Source: Methylobacterium sp. J-076 (GTDB taxonomy: Bacteria > Pseudomonadota > Alphaproteobacteria > Rhizobiales > Beijerinckiaceae). From it: a stretch of 64,000 nucleotides of DNA. Of the stretch, positions 43,919-52,982 are shown piece after piece. Where the stretch lies: positions 62,001-126,000 of the forward strand of contig NZ_JAKSXW010000118.1 of the NCBI RefSeq assembly GCF_022829405.1. Direction: 5' to 3'. Below the pieces are notes generated by a model that saw nothing but the letters and a program-made list of their open reading frames with translations, was not told the origin of the DNA and ran no database searches. Made by a program: the position numbers and the translations under genes. Numbering within the stretch: the first letter of the stretch is position 1; each line of letters begins with the position of its first letter.

Positions 43919-46900
43919 ATGGACTTCAAGCAGAGTGTCTCGCTCGCCGCGCTCGCCCTGGCGGCGTTCGGCGTGCCGGCCGCACAGGCCCAGACGGTCA
44001 ACACCACGCCGTCCAACGTCAACGTGCTCAACCTGCTGAGCCCGTTCCTGGGCCTGAACGGCACGGAGGTCGGCCGGCAGACGCTGCAGCTCAACCTGTC
44101 GCAGGCCATCGCCCAGAACCAGGGCGCCTCGGTGGCGGACCAGCAGAAGGCGATCAGCGACAAGGCGCTGCCGGGCAGCGCGGCCTTCGCCACCACCATC
44201 ACCCTCGCCGACGGCACGCGGGTGACCCTCGGCCCGGCGGACAACCTCGCGGGCGGCCTGCCGCTCCAGGCGGCCCAGAGCGCGGGCGGCCTCAACCCCC
44301 TGCAGCCGGTGGGCGGCCTCGGGCCCCAGCTCGGCGCGATCTACCAGGCCGGCATCCGCGCCAGCACCGGCACGTCCGGCCCCCTGGCCGCCACCTTCAA
44401 CCTGCTGAACCGGGCCTACTCGGTGTTCAGCGCCGATCTCGGCGTGGCGAAGAACTACTTCGCCAACGGGGCCGCCACCAACCCGAGCACCACCCCCGCC
44501 GGCTACGTCCCGGTCGCGGCCGTGGCGCCCGCGGGCTACACCCTGCCGACCTCGTCCTACACCATCCCCACGGGCTCCCCCGCCGGCGCGGCCGGCGCCA
44601 CCGGCACCCTGCCGAACCGCTACGACAGCGTCCTCGACCTCGCCTACAACGTGCGCAACACGCAGGGCGGGCAGGACGTCTACGGCTCGTCGCGGCCGAT
44701 CCAGGTGGCCCAGAGCCGGTACAACGTGTTCGATCCGACGGCGCTGAACGGCATCGCCACCAACCCGTCCTTCCCGAGCGGCCACACGCAGTACGCCTTT
44801 ACCGACGGCTACCTGCTCGCCATGCTGGTGCCGCAGCAGTACCAGAACATGGTGCTGCGGGCGTCGGACTACGCCAACGACCGCATCGTGCTGGGCGTCC
44901 ACTACCCCCTCGACATCATCGCCTCGCGGGCCTTCTCGGCCTACGACCTCGCGCAGGCCTTCACGAACCCGGCCTACATCGCCACCGCCGCGACCACCGG
45001 CACGGCGATCAACATGCCGGCCCTGTTCACCGCGGCCCAGGCCGAACTGCAGAGCTACCTCTCGGCCCAGTGCGGCAACACCGTCGCCGCCTGCGCCGCG
45101 GGTTCGGCCAACACCGCGAACAACCCCTACATCCCCTCCGCGGCCAACCAGGCGCTCTACCAGTCGCGCATGACCTACGGCCTGCCGACCCTGAGCTTCG
45201 CCCAGGCGCCCCGGGAGCAGGCCCCGTCCGGCGGCCCCGACGCCTCGATCCTGCTGGCGACGCTCTACGGCGGCTCGACCGCCGCGGCCAAGACCCTCGC
45301 CCCGTCCGGCGGCCTCTACGGCCAGCTCTCGACCGGGACGATCAACCAGATCCTGGTGAACACCGAGAGCAACGCGCTCGCGGCGTTCTACGGCTCGGCC
45401 CTGAGCTACTGGGCCCGGCTCGACCTCTATTCGGCCGCCGGCTATTTCGGGAACGTCACCGGCACCCTGACGATGGACCCCACCGACCGGCTCACCACCG
45501 GGGCGAGCATCGGCGACGGCGGCGCGCTCTCCGCCAACGGCACGATCGGCGGCGCGGTGATCGTGAACGCGGGCGGCGTCCTCGGCGGCACCGGCACGGT
45601 CGGCGGCCTCGCGGCCCTCTCCGGCGGCACGGTGGCGCCGGGCAACTCCATCGGCACCCTGACGGTGGCGGGGAACGCCACCTTCGCCCCGGGCTCGGTC
45701 TATCAGGTCGAGGCCAACGCCGCCGGCCAGTCCGACCGGCTGGCGGTGACGGGCGCCGCCACCCTGGCGGGGGGCACGGTGCAGGTGCTGGCCCAGGCCG
45801 GCACCTACGACCCGCGCACCCGGTACGCGATCCTCAACGCGGCCGGGGGCGTCTCCGGGCAGTTCGCGGGCGTCACCTCGAACTTCGCCTTCCTCACCCC
45901 GACCCTGCGCTACCAGCCGACCGAGGTCGACCTGACGCTGACGCGCAACGACGTGGCGTTCTCGTCCCTCGCCACCACCCGCAACGCCGCCGCCGCGGCC
46001 AACGCCATCCAGGCGGCCGGGCCGGGGCTCGCGGCCTACAACGCCACCGTCGGCCTCTCGACCCCGGAGGCCCAGGGCGCTTTCCGGGCGCTGTCGGGGG
46101 ACATCCACGGCTCGACGGTGTCCTCGTCCTACGAGACCGCCTTCTTCGTCCGCGAGGCGATCCTCGACCGGCTGCGCTGGGGCACCACCCCCGGCGCCGC
46201 CTCGGGGCTGAACTTCGGCACCCTCCCCGCCGCCTACACCGCCGACCTGCCCTCCCGCCGGCCGCTGATCTCCGCGGTGCCGATGCAGACCCTCGATCCG
46301 ACCGTGGTCGGCGTCTGGGGCCAGGGCTTCGGCGCCTTCGGCAGCGCCTCGGGCGGGAACGCGTTGGGCCTCGACCGGACGTTGGCCGGCTTCGCCGCGG
46401 GCCTCGACGTGCGGCTGCCGAGCGGGATCAAGCTCGGCGTGGTCGGCGGCTACACCGAGAACACCCTCGACACGAGCGGCCGGTTCGAGTCGGCGAGCGT
46501 GACGAGCGGCTTCGGCGGCGTCTACGGCGGCTATGAGCTCGGGCCGGTCTCGGTGCGGCTCGGCGCGGTCTACGCGGACGAGGCGCTGCGCACCCGGCGG
46601 ACGGTGAGCTTCCCCGGCGTGGCCGACACCCCGACCGGCCGCTACGGCGGCTATACGGTGCAGGGCTTCGGCGAGGTCGGCTACCGGTTCGTCCTGGGCC
46701 AGCCGGCCCCGGCGGTGCTGGTGTCGAAGGGCGCGGCGGTGACGCCGGTCCAGCCGGCGCTGACCTACCTCGAGCCCTTCGTCGGCGGCGCCTATGTCGG
46801 CATCCACCGGGACGGCTTCGCCGAGACCGGCGGCGTGGCGGCCCTGCGCGGCCTGACCCGGGACTACGACCTCGGCGCCCTGACGGCGGGCGTGCGCGGC

Positions 46901-47185
46901 CAGACCGCCTTCGACCTCGGCCTCGGCCTGCCCCTCTCGGCCCACGCCCTGCTGGGCTACCGCAGGGCCTTCGGGGACGTGGTGCCGAAGGCGCTCCTGT
47001 CCTTCGGCACCGGCCCGGCCTTCCTGTCGGCGGGCGTGCCGATCGACCGGGATGCGGTGGTGGCGGAGGTCGGCCTCGATCTCGCGGTCGCCCCGAACGC
47101 GACGCTGGGCGTGGCCTATACCGGCCAGACCGGCCCGCGGGCGCAGGACCAGGCGGTGAAGGGGAACTTCACCTACCGGTTCTGA
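43919..47185 (+). CDS. autotransporter with PAP2-type acid phosphatase passenger
   Basis: The protein has 1088 residues. The signal peptide MDFKQSVSLAALALAAFGVPAAQAQ leads to a passenger with class A acid phosphatase/PAP2 motifs: NPSFPSGHTQYAFT (about 282-296) and ANDRIVLGVHYPLDIIASR (about 320-338), so the PSGH histidine and the R...H...D triad are present. A middle segment (about 515-640) has repeats such as GALSANGTIGGAVIVNAGGV and VAPGNSIGTLTVAGN, typical of autotransporter stalks. From about residue 796 (VVGVWGQGFGAFGSASGG) to the final FTYRF lies the outer-membrane barrel. It should display or release a phosphatase at the cell surface. A Pho-box-like site lies upstream. The ATG at 43919 was chosen as the start of the signal peptide. 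Confidence 0.9.
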   Translation: MDFKQSVSLAALALAAFGVPAAQAQTVNTTPSNVNVLNLLSPFLGLNGTEVGRQTLQLNLSQAIAQNQGASVADQQKAISDKALPGSAAFATTITLADGTRVTLGPADNLAGGLPLQAAQSAGGLNPLQPVGGLGPQLGAIYQAGIRASTGTSGPLAATFNLLNRAYSVFSADLGVAKNYFANGAATNPSTTPAGYVPVAAVAPAGYTLPTSSYTIPTGSPAGAAGATGTLPNRYDSVLDLAYNVRNTQGGQDVYGSSRPIQVAQSRYNVFDPTALNGIATNPSFPSGHTQYAFTDGYLLAMLVPQQYQNMVLRASDYANDRIVLGVHYPLDIIASRAFSAYDLAQAFTNPAYIATAATTGTAINMPALFTAAQAELQSYLSAQCGNTVAACAAGSANTANNPYIPSAANQALYQSRMTYGLPTLSFAQAPREQAPSGGPDASILLATLYGGSTAAAKTLAPSGGLYGQLSTGTINQILVNTESNALAAFYGSALSYWARLDLYSAAGYFGNVTGTLTMDPTDRLTTGASIGDGGALSANGTIGGAVIVNAGGVLGGTGTVGGLAALSGGTVAPGNSIGTLTVAGNATFAPGSVYQVEANAAGQSDRLAVTGAATLAGGTVQVLAQAGTYDPRTRYAILNAAGGVSGQFAGVTSNFAFLTPTLRYQPTEVDLTLTRNDVAFSSLATTRNAAAAANAIQAAGPGLAAYNATVGLSTPEAQGAFRALSGDIHGSTVSSSYETAFFVREAILDRLRWGTTPGAASGLNFGTLPAAYTADLPSRRPLISAVPMQTLDPTVVGVWGQGFGAFGSASGGNALGLDRTLAGFAAGLDVRLPSGIKLGVVGGYTENTLDTSGRFESASVTSGFGGVYGGYELGPVSVRLGAVYADEALRTRRTVSFPGVADTPTGRYGGYTVQGFGEVGYRFVLGQPAPAVLVSKGAAVTPVQPALTYLEPFVGGAYVGIHRDGFAETGGVAALRGLTRDYDLGALTAGVRGQTAFDLGLGLPLSAHALLGYRRAFGDVVPKALLSFGTGPAFLSAGVPIDRDAVVAEVGLDLAVAPNATLGVAYTGQTGPRAQDQAVKGNFTYRF

Positions 47186-47211
47186 TCACGCCGCGACGTC
47201 ACCCTCAACAC

Positions 47212-47236
47212 CCCCTCCCCCGCAGAGGGGGGAGGG
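47212..47236. repeat. GC-rich inverted repeat, family B copy
   Basis: CCCCCTCCCCCGCAGAGGGG followed by GGAGGG forms a hairpin. It lies in the 63-bp gap between the convergent autotransporter and binding-protein genes and may terminate both transcripts. Confidence 0.6.
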
Positions 47237-47248
47237 ATTTCACGGCCG

Positions 47249-48466
47249 CTACTTCGCGATCATCGGGCACCCGCCCTCGCTCATCGGGCGGAAGGCCTGG
47301 TCGGCGGGGATGGTCTCCAGCACCTTGTACAGGTCCCACTCGCCCTTCGATTCGGAGGGCGCCTTGGCCTCGAACAGGTACATCGGGTGGATCTTGCGCC
47401 CGTCGGGGCGGATCGTGCCCTTGCCGAAGAGCGGGTCGTCGGTGGGGATCTCCTTCATCTTGGCGACCACCGCCGCCCCGTCCTTGGCCGAGTGCAGGGC
47501 CTCCACCGCCTTCAGGTAGTGGAGCGTGCTGGCGTAGACGCCGGCTTGGTACGATGTCGGCTTCTTGCCCGGCATCTGCGTCTCGAACCGGGCGGCGAAG
47601 GCGCGGGTGGCGTCGGTCATGTCCCAGTAGAACGAGGCGGTGAACTGCAGGCCCTGGGCGACCTCCAGCCCGAGGGAATGGACGTCGGTGATGGCGATGA
47701 GCAGCGCGGCGAGCTGTTGCCCGCCCTGGCGGATGCCGAACTCGTGGGCCTGCTTGATGGCGTTGGCGGCGTCGAGCCCCGCATCGGCGAGCCCGATCAC
47801 CTGCGCCCCCGAGGCCTGGGCCTGGAGCAGGAACGAGGAGAAGTCCGGGTTCGGGAACGGCGTGCGCACCCCGCCGACCACCTTGCCGCCGTTCTTCTCC
47901 ACCACCGCCTTGGTGTCGCGCTCCAGCGCCAGCCCGAAGGCGTAGTCGGCGGTGATGAAGTACCAGCTCTTGCCGCCGCGCTTCAGCAGCGCCTTGCCGG
48001 TGCCGTTGGCGAGCGCCGCCGTGTCGTAGGTCCAGTGGACGGTGTTGGGCGTGCAGGCCGGGCCGGTGAGGTCGGCGGTGCCGCCGCCGGAATTCACGAA
48101 CGCCTTGTTCTTCTCCTTGGTGATCTGCGCGATGGCGAGCGCCACCGAGGAGGTCGGAACGTCGAAGATCGCATCGACCCCGTCGCGGTCGTACCATTGC
48201 CGGGCGATGGAGGCGCCGACATCGGGCTTGTTCTGGTGGTCGGCGGCGATGACCTCGACCTTCAGCCCGTGCTCGGCCGGCTTGAAATCCTCCACCGCCA
48301 TCCGCGCGGCCACCACCGCACCCTCGCCGGTGGAATCGAAGTAGACGCCGGAGCGGTCGTTCAGCACGCCGATCTTCACCGGCGCGAGGTCGGCGGCCCG
48401 TGAGGGCGCGGCACTGAACGCGCCGAGCACGGCGAGCGCCCCCGCGGCGAGGTGGCGAACCGGCAT
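47249..48466 (-). CDS. ABC transporter substrate-binding protein, branched-chain amino acid (LivJ-like) type
   Basis: The protein has 405 residues. The signal peptide MPVRHLAAGALAVLGAFSAAPSRAAD precedes a type I periplasmic-binding fold: VKIGVLNDRSGVYFDSTGEG and VVAARMAVEDFKPAEHGLKV. A central part, FITADYAFGLALERDTKAVV, is family-typical. Such proteins bind branched-chain amino acids, amides, urea or aromatic compounds. No permease or ATPase genes lie beside it, so it must share a transporter encoded elsewhere. The ATG has an excellent ACAGGGAGGAAGAC leader. It is divergent from the molybdopterin oxidoreductase gene. Confidence 0.9.
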   Translation of the reverse strand: MPVRHLAAGALAVLGAFSAAPSRAADLAPVKIGVLNDRSGVYFDSTGEGAVVAARMAVEDFKPAEHGLKVEVIAADHQNKPDVGASIARQWYDRDGVDAIFDVPTSSVALAIAQITKEKNKAFVNSGGGTADLTGPACTPNTVHWTYDTAALANGTGKALLKRGGKSWYFITADYAFGLALERDTKAVVEKNGGKVVGGVRTPFPNPDFSSFLLQAQASGAQVIGLADAGLDAANAIKQAHEFGIRQGGQQLAALLIAITDVHSLGLEVAQGLQFTASFYWDMTDATRAFAARFETQMPGKKPTSYQAGVYASTLHYLKAVEALHSAKDGAAVVAKMKEIPTDDPLFGKGTIRPDGRKIHPMYLFEAKAPSESKGEWDLYKVLETIPADQAFRPMSEGGCPMIAK

Positions 48467-48687
48467 GTCTTCCTCCCTGTGGCGTCCGCGCGCCCGCCGC
48501 GTTCGGGGCGGCCGGTTGCGCGGGACGCGGCAGAGTAGCCGCCCCGCCCCGGGCTGGATACGGCCCGGGCGAGAGGAAGCGGGCCAAGCGTCACGGGGCA
48601 CTTCAGGGGCGGTTGCCGGGTGCGCCGGCGGCGTGCATGATGCCCTTCAATAAGTCCAATTCAAAAAAACAAGACAGGGAGTGCGAT

Positions 48688-50820
48688 ATGCTGGAAGAGG
48701 CGACGACCCGGCTCGGTGCGTGCCCGCACGACTGCCCCGATACATGCTCGATGATCTATTCCGTCGAGGCGGGGAAGCTCACGGGCGTGCGCGGCAACCC
48801 CGACCACCCGATGACCCGGGGCGCCCTCTGCACGAAGGTCAAGGACTTCGACCGGCACCACTACAACCCCGACCGGGTGCTCTACCCGATGCGCCGCAGC
48901 GGTCCGAAGGGCAGCGGTCAGTTCGCGCGGATCACCTGGGAGGAGGCGCTGGACGAGATCCACCGCCGCTTCACCGCGGTGATCGACACCCACGGGGCCG
49001 AGGCGATCCTGCCCTACAACTACCTCGGCAACGAGGGCGTGGTGCAGGGGCTCACCGTCGGCGACGCCTTCTTCAACCGCCTGGGCGCCACCGTCGCGGA
49101 GAAGACCTTCTGCGGCTCCGGCTCGTGCACGGCGTGGCTCCTCACCGTGGGCCCGACCAACGGCACCGACCCGATGAGCTTCGCCCATTCGAAGTACATC
49201 GTGATCTGGGGCTGCAACTCCGTCTCCACCAACATCCACCACTGGCACGTGGTGAAGCAGGCCCAGCGCGAGGGCGCCAAGGTGGTGGTGATCGACCCCT
49301 ACCGCTCCCGCACCGCCAAGGAGGCCGACTGGCACCTGATGCCGAAGCCCGGCACGGACGGGGCGCTGGCCATGGCGCTGATCCACGTCATCATCGCCGA
49401 GGGGCTGACCGACGACGACTACATCGCCCGCCACACGGTGGGCTTCGCCGAGCTCAAGGCGCGCGCGGCCGCCTTCACCCCCGAATACGCGCAGGACGTC
49501 TGCGGCATCCCCGCCGACGACATCCGGCGATTGGCGCGGGAATACGCCACCACCCGCAACGCGGCGCTCCGGCCCGGCGTCGCCGTAGAGCGCAGCGCGG
49601 GCGGGGCCCAGGCCCTGCGGGCGATCTTCTCCCTCCCGGCCCTCACCGGCTCGTGGAAGGATCCCGGCGGCGGCGTCTACCAGATGCCGCTCTGGGAGTT
49701 CCCCGTGCACTGGGACCGGGTCTGCCGGCCGGACCTGATCCCCGAGGGGACGCGGGCCCTGAACGTGCTCAAGCTCGGGGAGATCCTCACCGGCGAGGCG
49801 GGGATCGACCCCGGCATCCACGCCCTGATGGTCTACAACGCCAACCCGGTCTCGAACTCCACCGAGACCGCCCGGATCAAGCGCGGCCTCGCCCGGGAGG
49901 ACCTGTTCACCGTCGTCAGCGAGCATTTCGTCACCGACACGGCCCGCTACGCCGACATCCTGCTCCCGGCCACGATGGCGGCCGAGCACGACGACATGAT
50001 GTTCTCCTGGGGGCACTTCTTCTTCACCCTGAACCAGAAGGCGATCGAGCCGCCGGGCGAGACGGTCTCCAACGCCGAGCTGTTCCGGCGGATGGCCACG
50101 CGCTTCGGGTTCACCGAGCCGCAATTCGCCATGGGCGAGGCGGAGCTGATGGAGTGGTACCTCGACTGGGACAGCCCCAAGCTCGGCGGCATCGGCATGG
50201 ACCACTTCCGCCGGCACGGCTGGTACCGCCTGGACATCGGCGATCCGGCCACCCGCACCCCCCATGCGGAGGGGAACTTCCCGACGCCCTCGGGCAAGTG
50301 CGAGTTCTACTCCGAGACGGCGGCGACCACCGGCAACTTCGTCGCCCCGCCCTTCCGGCAGATGTACGAGCAGCGCCAGGGCGGCGAGCCCCTCGACCCC
50401 CTGCCCGGTTACGTTCCGGCCAACGAGAGCCCGGCCACCAACCCGGCCCAGGCGGAGCGCTACCCGCTCAACATCGTCTCCCCCAAGAGCCACGGCTTCC
50501 TCAATTCGCAATACGCGAACGAGCCGCACAAGATCGCCGCGCAGGGCGGGCAGGCGATCCTGATCAACCCCCGCGACGCGCAGACCCGGGAGATCACCGA
50601 GGGGGCGCTGGTGAAGGTGTTCAACGACCGCGGCGCCTTCCACGGCCAGGCCAAGGTCACCGACGACGTGCCGCCGGGCATGGTGGTGGCCTCGCTGGGC
50701 TACTGGCACTCCCTGAACCGCGACGGGGCGGTGAACGTGATCAGCGCGTCCACCTACGGCGGCATGGGCCACTCCCCGACCTTCAGCGACAACCTCGTCC
50801 AGGTCGGGCTGGCGCAGTAG
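48688..50820 (+). CDS. molybdopterin-containing oxidoreductase
   Basis: The protein has 710 residues. Near the start CPHDCPDTCSM followed by GALCTKV about 30 residues later is the 4Fe-4S binding pattern of the DMSO reductase superfamily. The main domain has GCNSVSTNIHHWHVVKQAQR and VVVIDPYRSRTAKEADWHL, typical of molybdopterin-dinucleotide binding; a candidate metal ligand is in FCGSGSCTAW (about 140). The C-terminal dinucleotide-binding domain contains SPKSHGFLNSQYANEPH. No Tat signal is present, so it is cytoplasmic. The substrate is unknown. The ATG at 48688 has an AGGGAG leader. No FeS-protein partner gene is adjacent. Confidence 0.9.
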   Translation: MLEEATTRLGACPHDCPDTCSMIYSVEAGKLTGVRGNPDHPMTRGALCTKVKDFDRHHYNPDRVLYPMRRSGPKGSGQFARITWEEALDEIHRRFTAVIDTHGAEAILPYNYLGNEGVVQGLTVGDAFFNRLGATVAEKTFCGSGSCTAWLLTVGPTNGTDPMSFAHSKYIVIWGCNSVSTNIHHWHVVKQAQREGAKVVVIDPYRSRTAKEADWHLMPKPGTDGALAMALIHVIIAEGLTDDDYIARHTVGFAELKARAAAFTPEYAQDVCGIPADDIRRLAREYATTRNAALRPGVAVERSAGGAQALRAIFSLPALTGSWKDPGGGVYQMPLWEFPVHWDRVCRPDLIPEGTRALNVLKLGEILTGEAGIDPGIHALMVYNANPVSNSTETARIKRGLAREDLFTVVSEHFVTDTARYADILLPATMAAEHDDMMFSWGHFFFTLNQKAIEPPGETVSNAELFRRMATRFGFTEPQFAMGEAELMEWYLDWDSPKLGGIGMDHFRRHGWYRLDIGDPATRTPHAEGNFPTPSGKCEFYSETAATTGNFVAPPFRQMYEQRQGGEPLDPLPGYVPANESPATNPAQAERYPLNIVSPKSHGFLNSQYANEPHKIAAQGGQAILINPRDAQTREITEGALVKVFNDRGAFHGQAKVTDDVPPGMVVASLGYWHSLNRDGAVNVISASTYGGMGHSPTFSDNLVQVGLAQ

Positions 50821-50837
50821 GGGCCGGGGCGTCTCGC

Positions 50838-50862
50838 CCTCCCCCGCAGAGGCGGGGGGGGG
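50838..50862. repeat. GC-rich inverted repeat, family B copy
   Basis: CCCTCCCCCGCAGAGGCGGG and the following GGGGGGA can form a hairpin between the convergent oxidoreductase and BKACE genes, a likely termination site. Confidence 0.55.
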
Positions 50863-50875
50863 AGCGCGCGGCCGG

Positions 50876-51766
50876 CTATCCGCCCAACCCCAGGATCCCC
50901 CGCGCCTCGGCGGGGGTGGCGGGGGTGCGGTCGAGGTGGGCGAGGAGGCTCACCGCCTTCTCGACCAGGGCCGCGTTGCCCGGCGCGAGCTGCCCGCGGG
51001 ACAGGTAGAGGTTGTCCTCCAGCCCGACCCGGACATGGCCGCCCATCCCGGCGGCCACCGCCAGGATGGGGAACTCCGCCCGGCCGATGCCGAAGGCGGA
51101 CCAGATCGCGCCCTCCGGCAACCGCGCCCGCAGGGCGACCAGGGTCTCGGGCGTGGCCGGCGCCCCCCAGGGGATGCCGAGGCAGAGCTGGAACATCGGC
51201 GGCCGGGCGAGGTGCCCCTCGGCGATGAGGTGCCGGGCCAGTTCGATATGGCCGAGGTCGAACACCTCGATCTCCGGCCTTGCCCCCGCCGCGCGGATGG
51301 CCTGCGCCATCGCCCGCAGGTGGGCCGGGGTGTTGAGGAACAGGTGCTCGCCGAAGTTCATCGTGGCGATGTCGAGGGTGCAGACCTCCGGCCGCAGGGC
51401 GGTGACGTGCCGGGTGCGCGCCTCCGGGGTGACGAAGGTGGTGCCCGGCCCCGCCACGGCGGGGTCCGCCTCGCCGGGCACGAAGCGCCCGCCCGCGCCG
51501 GTGGTGAGGTTCAGGATGACCTCGGCGTTCTTCTCGCGGATGCGCTCCACCACTTCCCGGTAGAGGGCGAGCGCCATGCTCGGCGCGCCGGTCTCGGGGT
51601 CGCGGACGTGGATGTGGACGATGGCCGCCCCCGCGGCGGCGGCCTCCAGTGCCGAGGCGGCGATGGCCGCGGGGCTCACCGGGACGGCGGGGTTCTTCCT
51701 CGGGGTGTCGAAGGAGCCCGTGAGCGCGCAGGTGATGATCGTCCTGTCGGCCGCGTCATGCGCCAT
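50876..51766 (-). CDS. BKACE-family (3-keto-5-aminohexanoate cleavage-like) protein
   Basis: The protein has 296 residues and matches the beta-keto acid cleavage enzyme family, which is a TIM-barrel using a metal (usually Zn). The start TIITCALTGSFDTPRKNPAV and the HIHVRDPETGAPS metal motif (about 51-63) are characteristic, as are NLTTGAGGRFVPGE and FDLGHIELARHLIAEG. Family members cleave beta-keto acids with acetyl-CoA to give acetoacetate and a new acyl-CoA. The substrate of this member is unknown. It stands alone between repeats; the upstream 217 bp include a dispersed palindrome. Confidence 0.92.
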   Translation of the reverse strand: MAHDAADRTIITCALTGSFDTPRKNPAVPVSPAAIAASALEAAAAGAAIVHIHVRDPETGAPSMALALYREVVERIREKNAEVILNLTTGAGGRFVPGEADPAVAGPGTTFVTPEARTRHVTALRPEVCTLDIATMNFGEHLFLNTPAHLRAMAQAIRAAGARPEIEVFDLGHIELARHLIAEGHLARPPMFQLCLGIPWGAPATPETLVALRARLPEGAIWSAFGIGRAEFPILAVAAGMGGHVRVGLEDNLYLSRGQLAPGNAALVEKAVSLLAHLDRTPATPAEARGILGLGG

Positions 51767-51880
51767 GTCCCGTCCTCCCGGTGTTTCCGGGAGAGTGGCA
51801 CGGCGGCGGGCCGCCCGGCCAGAGCGCCGCCGGCCGGAATGGAGACCGGTTCGACGGGGAGGCGCGTCGCGACGGGGGGC

Positions 51881-51986
51881 TAGACCATTGTCTGTAATCC
51901 ATGGATCACAGACAATGGTCTAATCTCTTGTCTTTCGTGCATTTTCTTGCGCCGAACCGGCATCCACTTCGGCGGAAAACGCTCTA
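51881..51986. repeat. dispersed palindromic element at the end of the Ni/Co transporter gene
   Basis: A 42-bp palindrome (51881-51922) has arms TAGACCATTGTCTGT and ACAGACAATGGTCTA around ATCCATGGAT, with a single mismatched pair. Beside it lies a segment (about 51923-51986) whose minus strand reads TAGAGCGTTTTCCGCCGAAG and later GATGCCGGTTCGGCGCAAGA. I recall close relatives of this segment as abundant dispersed repeats in Bradyrhizobium and Methylobacterium genomes. The TAG of the transporter gene is part of the element. Confidence 0.8.
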
Positions 51987-52982
51987 GCCGCCGACCCCGG
52001 TGGCGAGACCGGCGAGCATCGCCACCCCGAGCACCAGCACGAAGGCGGCGGCCAGGAGTTCGAGGCCGCCCACCGCGAGCGCCCCGGCCTGCCCGCGCCC
52101 GCCGGCCAGGGCCAGGGCGGCGCGCTTGGCGAAGACCGCCAGGGCGGCGAGGGCCGAGGTGGTGATCGCCGTGCCCGCCGCCATCGCCAGCACCGCGAGC
52201 ACGCCCGCGGAGGGCACGCCCTGCGACAGGGCGAAGACCAGCACCAGCACCGCCCCGGCGCAGGGCCGCGAGCCCGCGGCGAGGACGATCCCCAGCCGCT
52301 CGCGCCAGGATTCGGCCTCCGCGGCGCGGGCGTCGGGCATGTGCGCGCAGCCCGGCCCGCAGGCGCCGGCCGGGGCGCCGGCCATGGCGAGCTGCCCGGC
52401 CTTGCGCCAGGTGAGGGCGAGGCCCGCGGCGGCCACGAGGGCGAAGCTCGCCGTCTCGATCACCGTGCCCGCGCGGGTCATCGCGGCGGCGGTGGCATTC
52501 AGGGCGAGGCTGCCGACGCCCACCAGCGCCATCGCGACGAGGGCCTGGAGCAGGGCGGCGCAGGCGCTGAGGGCGCAGCCCCGCCGGAAGGCGCGCTCGC
52601 CGGCCAGGATGTAGCCCGCGATCACCGCCTTGCCGTGGCCCGGCCCGGCGGCGTGGAACACCCCGTAGGCGAAGGCGAGGCCGACCAGCGGCGTCCAGTC
52701 GCCCCCGCCCTTCAGGGCCGAGACGGCGGCGTTCATCGCCTTGGAGAAGCTCGCCTGGAGGGCCAGGATCAGCCCCCCGAGGCCGGTGGCGGAGGGGGCC
52801 GCCTCGCGGAAGCCGATGCCGAAGGGCGAGCGCGGCGGCGGGCTCGCGATCCCCGGTGTGATCATCCACGCCAGCAGGGCGACGAGCAGCGCCGCCAGGG
52901 CGACGGCGCCCGCCATCAGGGCGAGGCGCCGGGGCAGGCGCGAGGCGGGCGCCGCGGGGGCGAGCTCGATCCCTACGGACAC
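51984..52982 (-). CDS. NicO/RcnA-type nickel-cobalt transporter
   Basis: The protein has 332 residues with about seven hydrophobic helices. The motif FAYGVFHAAGPGHGKAVIAG (about 103-122) has the histidine pattern typical of the NicO/RcnA family, and a cysteine/histidine-rich loop (GACGPGCAHMPDA) may bind metal. Most members export Ni or Co, and some import them. The start is GTG at 52980-52982, overlapping the DUF1007 stop by 10 bp, so the genes are coupled. The stop codon lies in a repeat. DUF1007 and NicO commonly pair. Confidence 0.88.
   Translation of the reverse strand: MSVGIELAPAAPASRLPRRLALMAGAVALAALLVALLAWMITPGIASPPPRSPFGIGFREAAPSATGLGGLILALQASFSKAMNAAVSALKGGGDWTPLVGLAFAYGVFHAAGPGHGKAVIAGYILAGERAFRRGCALSACAALLQALVAMALVGVGSLALNATAAAMTRAGTVIETASFALVAAAGLALTWRKAGQLAMAGAPAGACGPGCAHMPDARAAEAESWRERLGIVLAAGSRPCAGAVLVLVFALSQGVPSAGVLAVLAMAAGTAITTSALAALAVFAKRAALALAGGRGQAGALAVGGLELLAAAFVLVLGVAMLAGLATGVGG

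Noticed and set aside
43877-46945. Another frame of about 1000 codons antisense to the autotransporter
   Set aside because: Same reason: GC-driven open frame with biased composition and no domain, opposite a gene with clear motifs.
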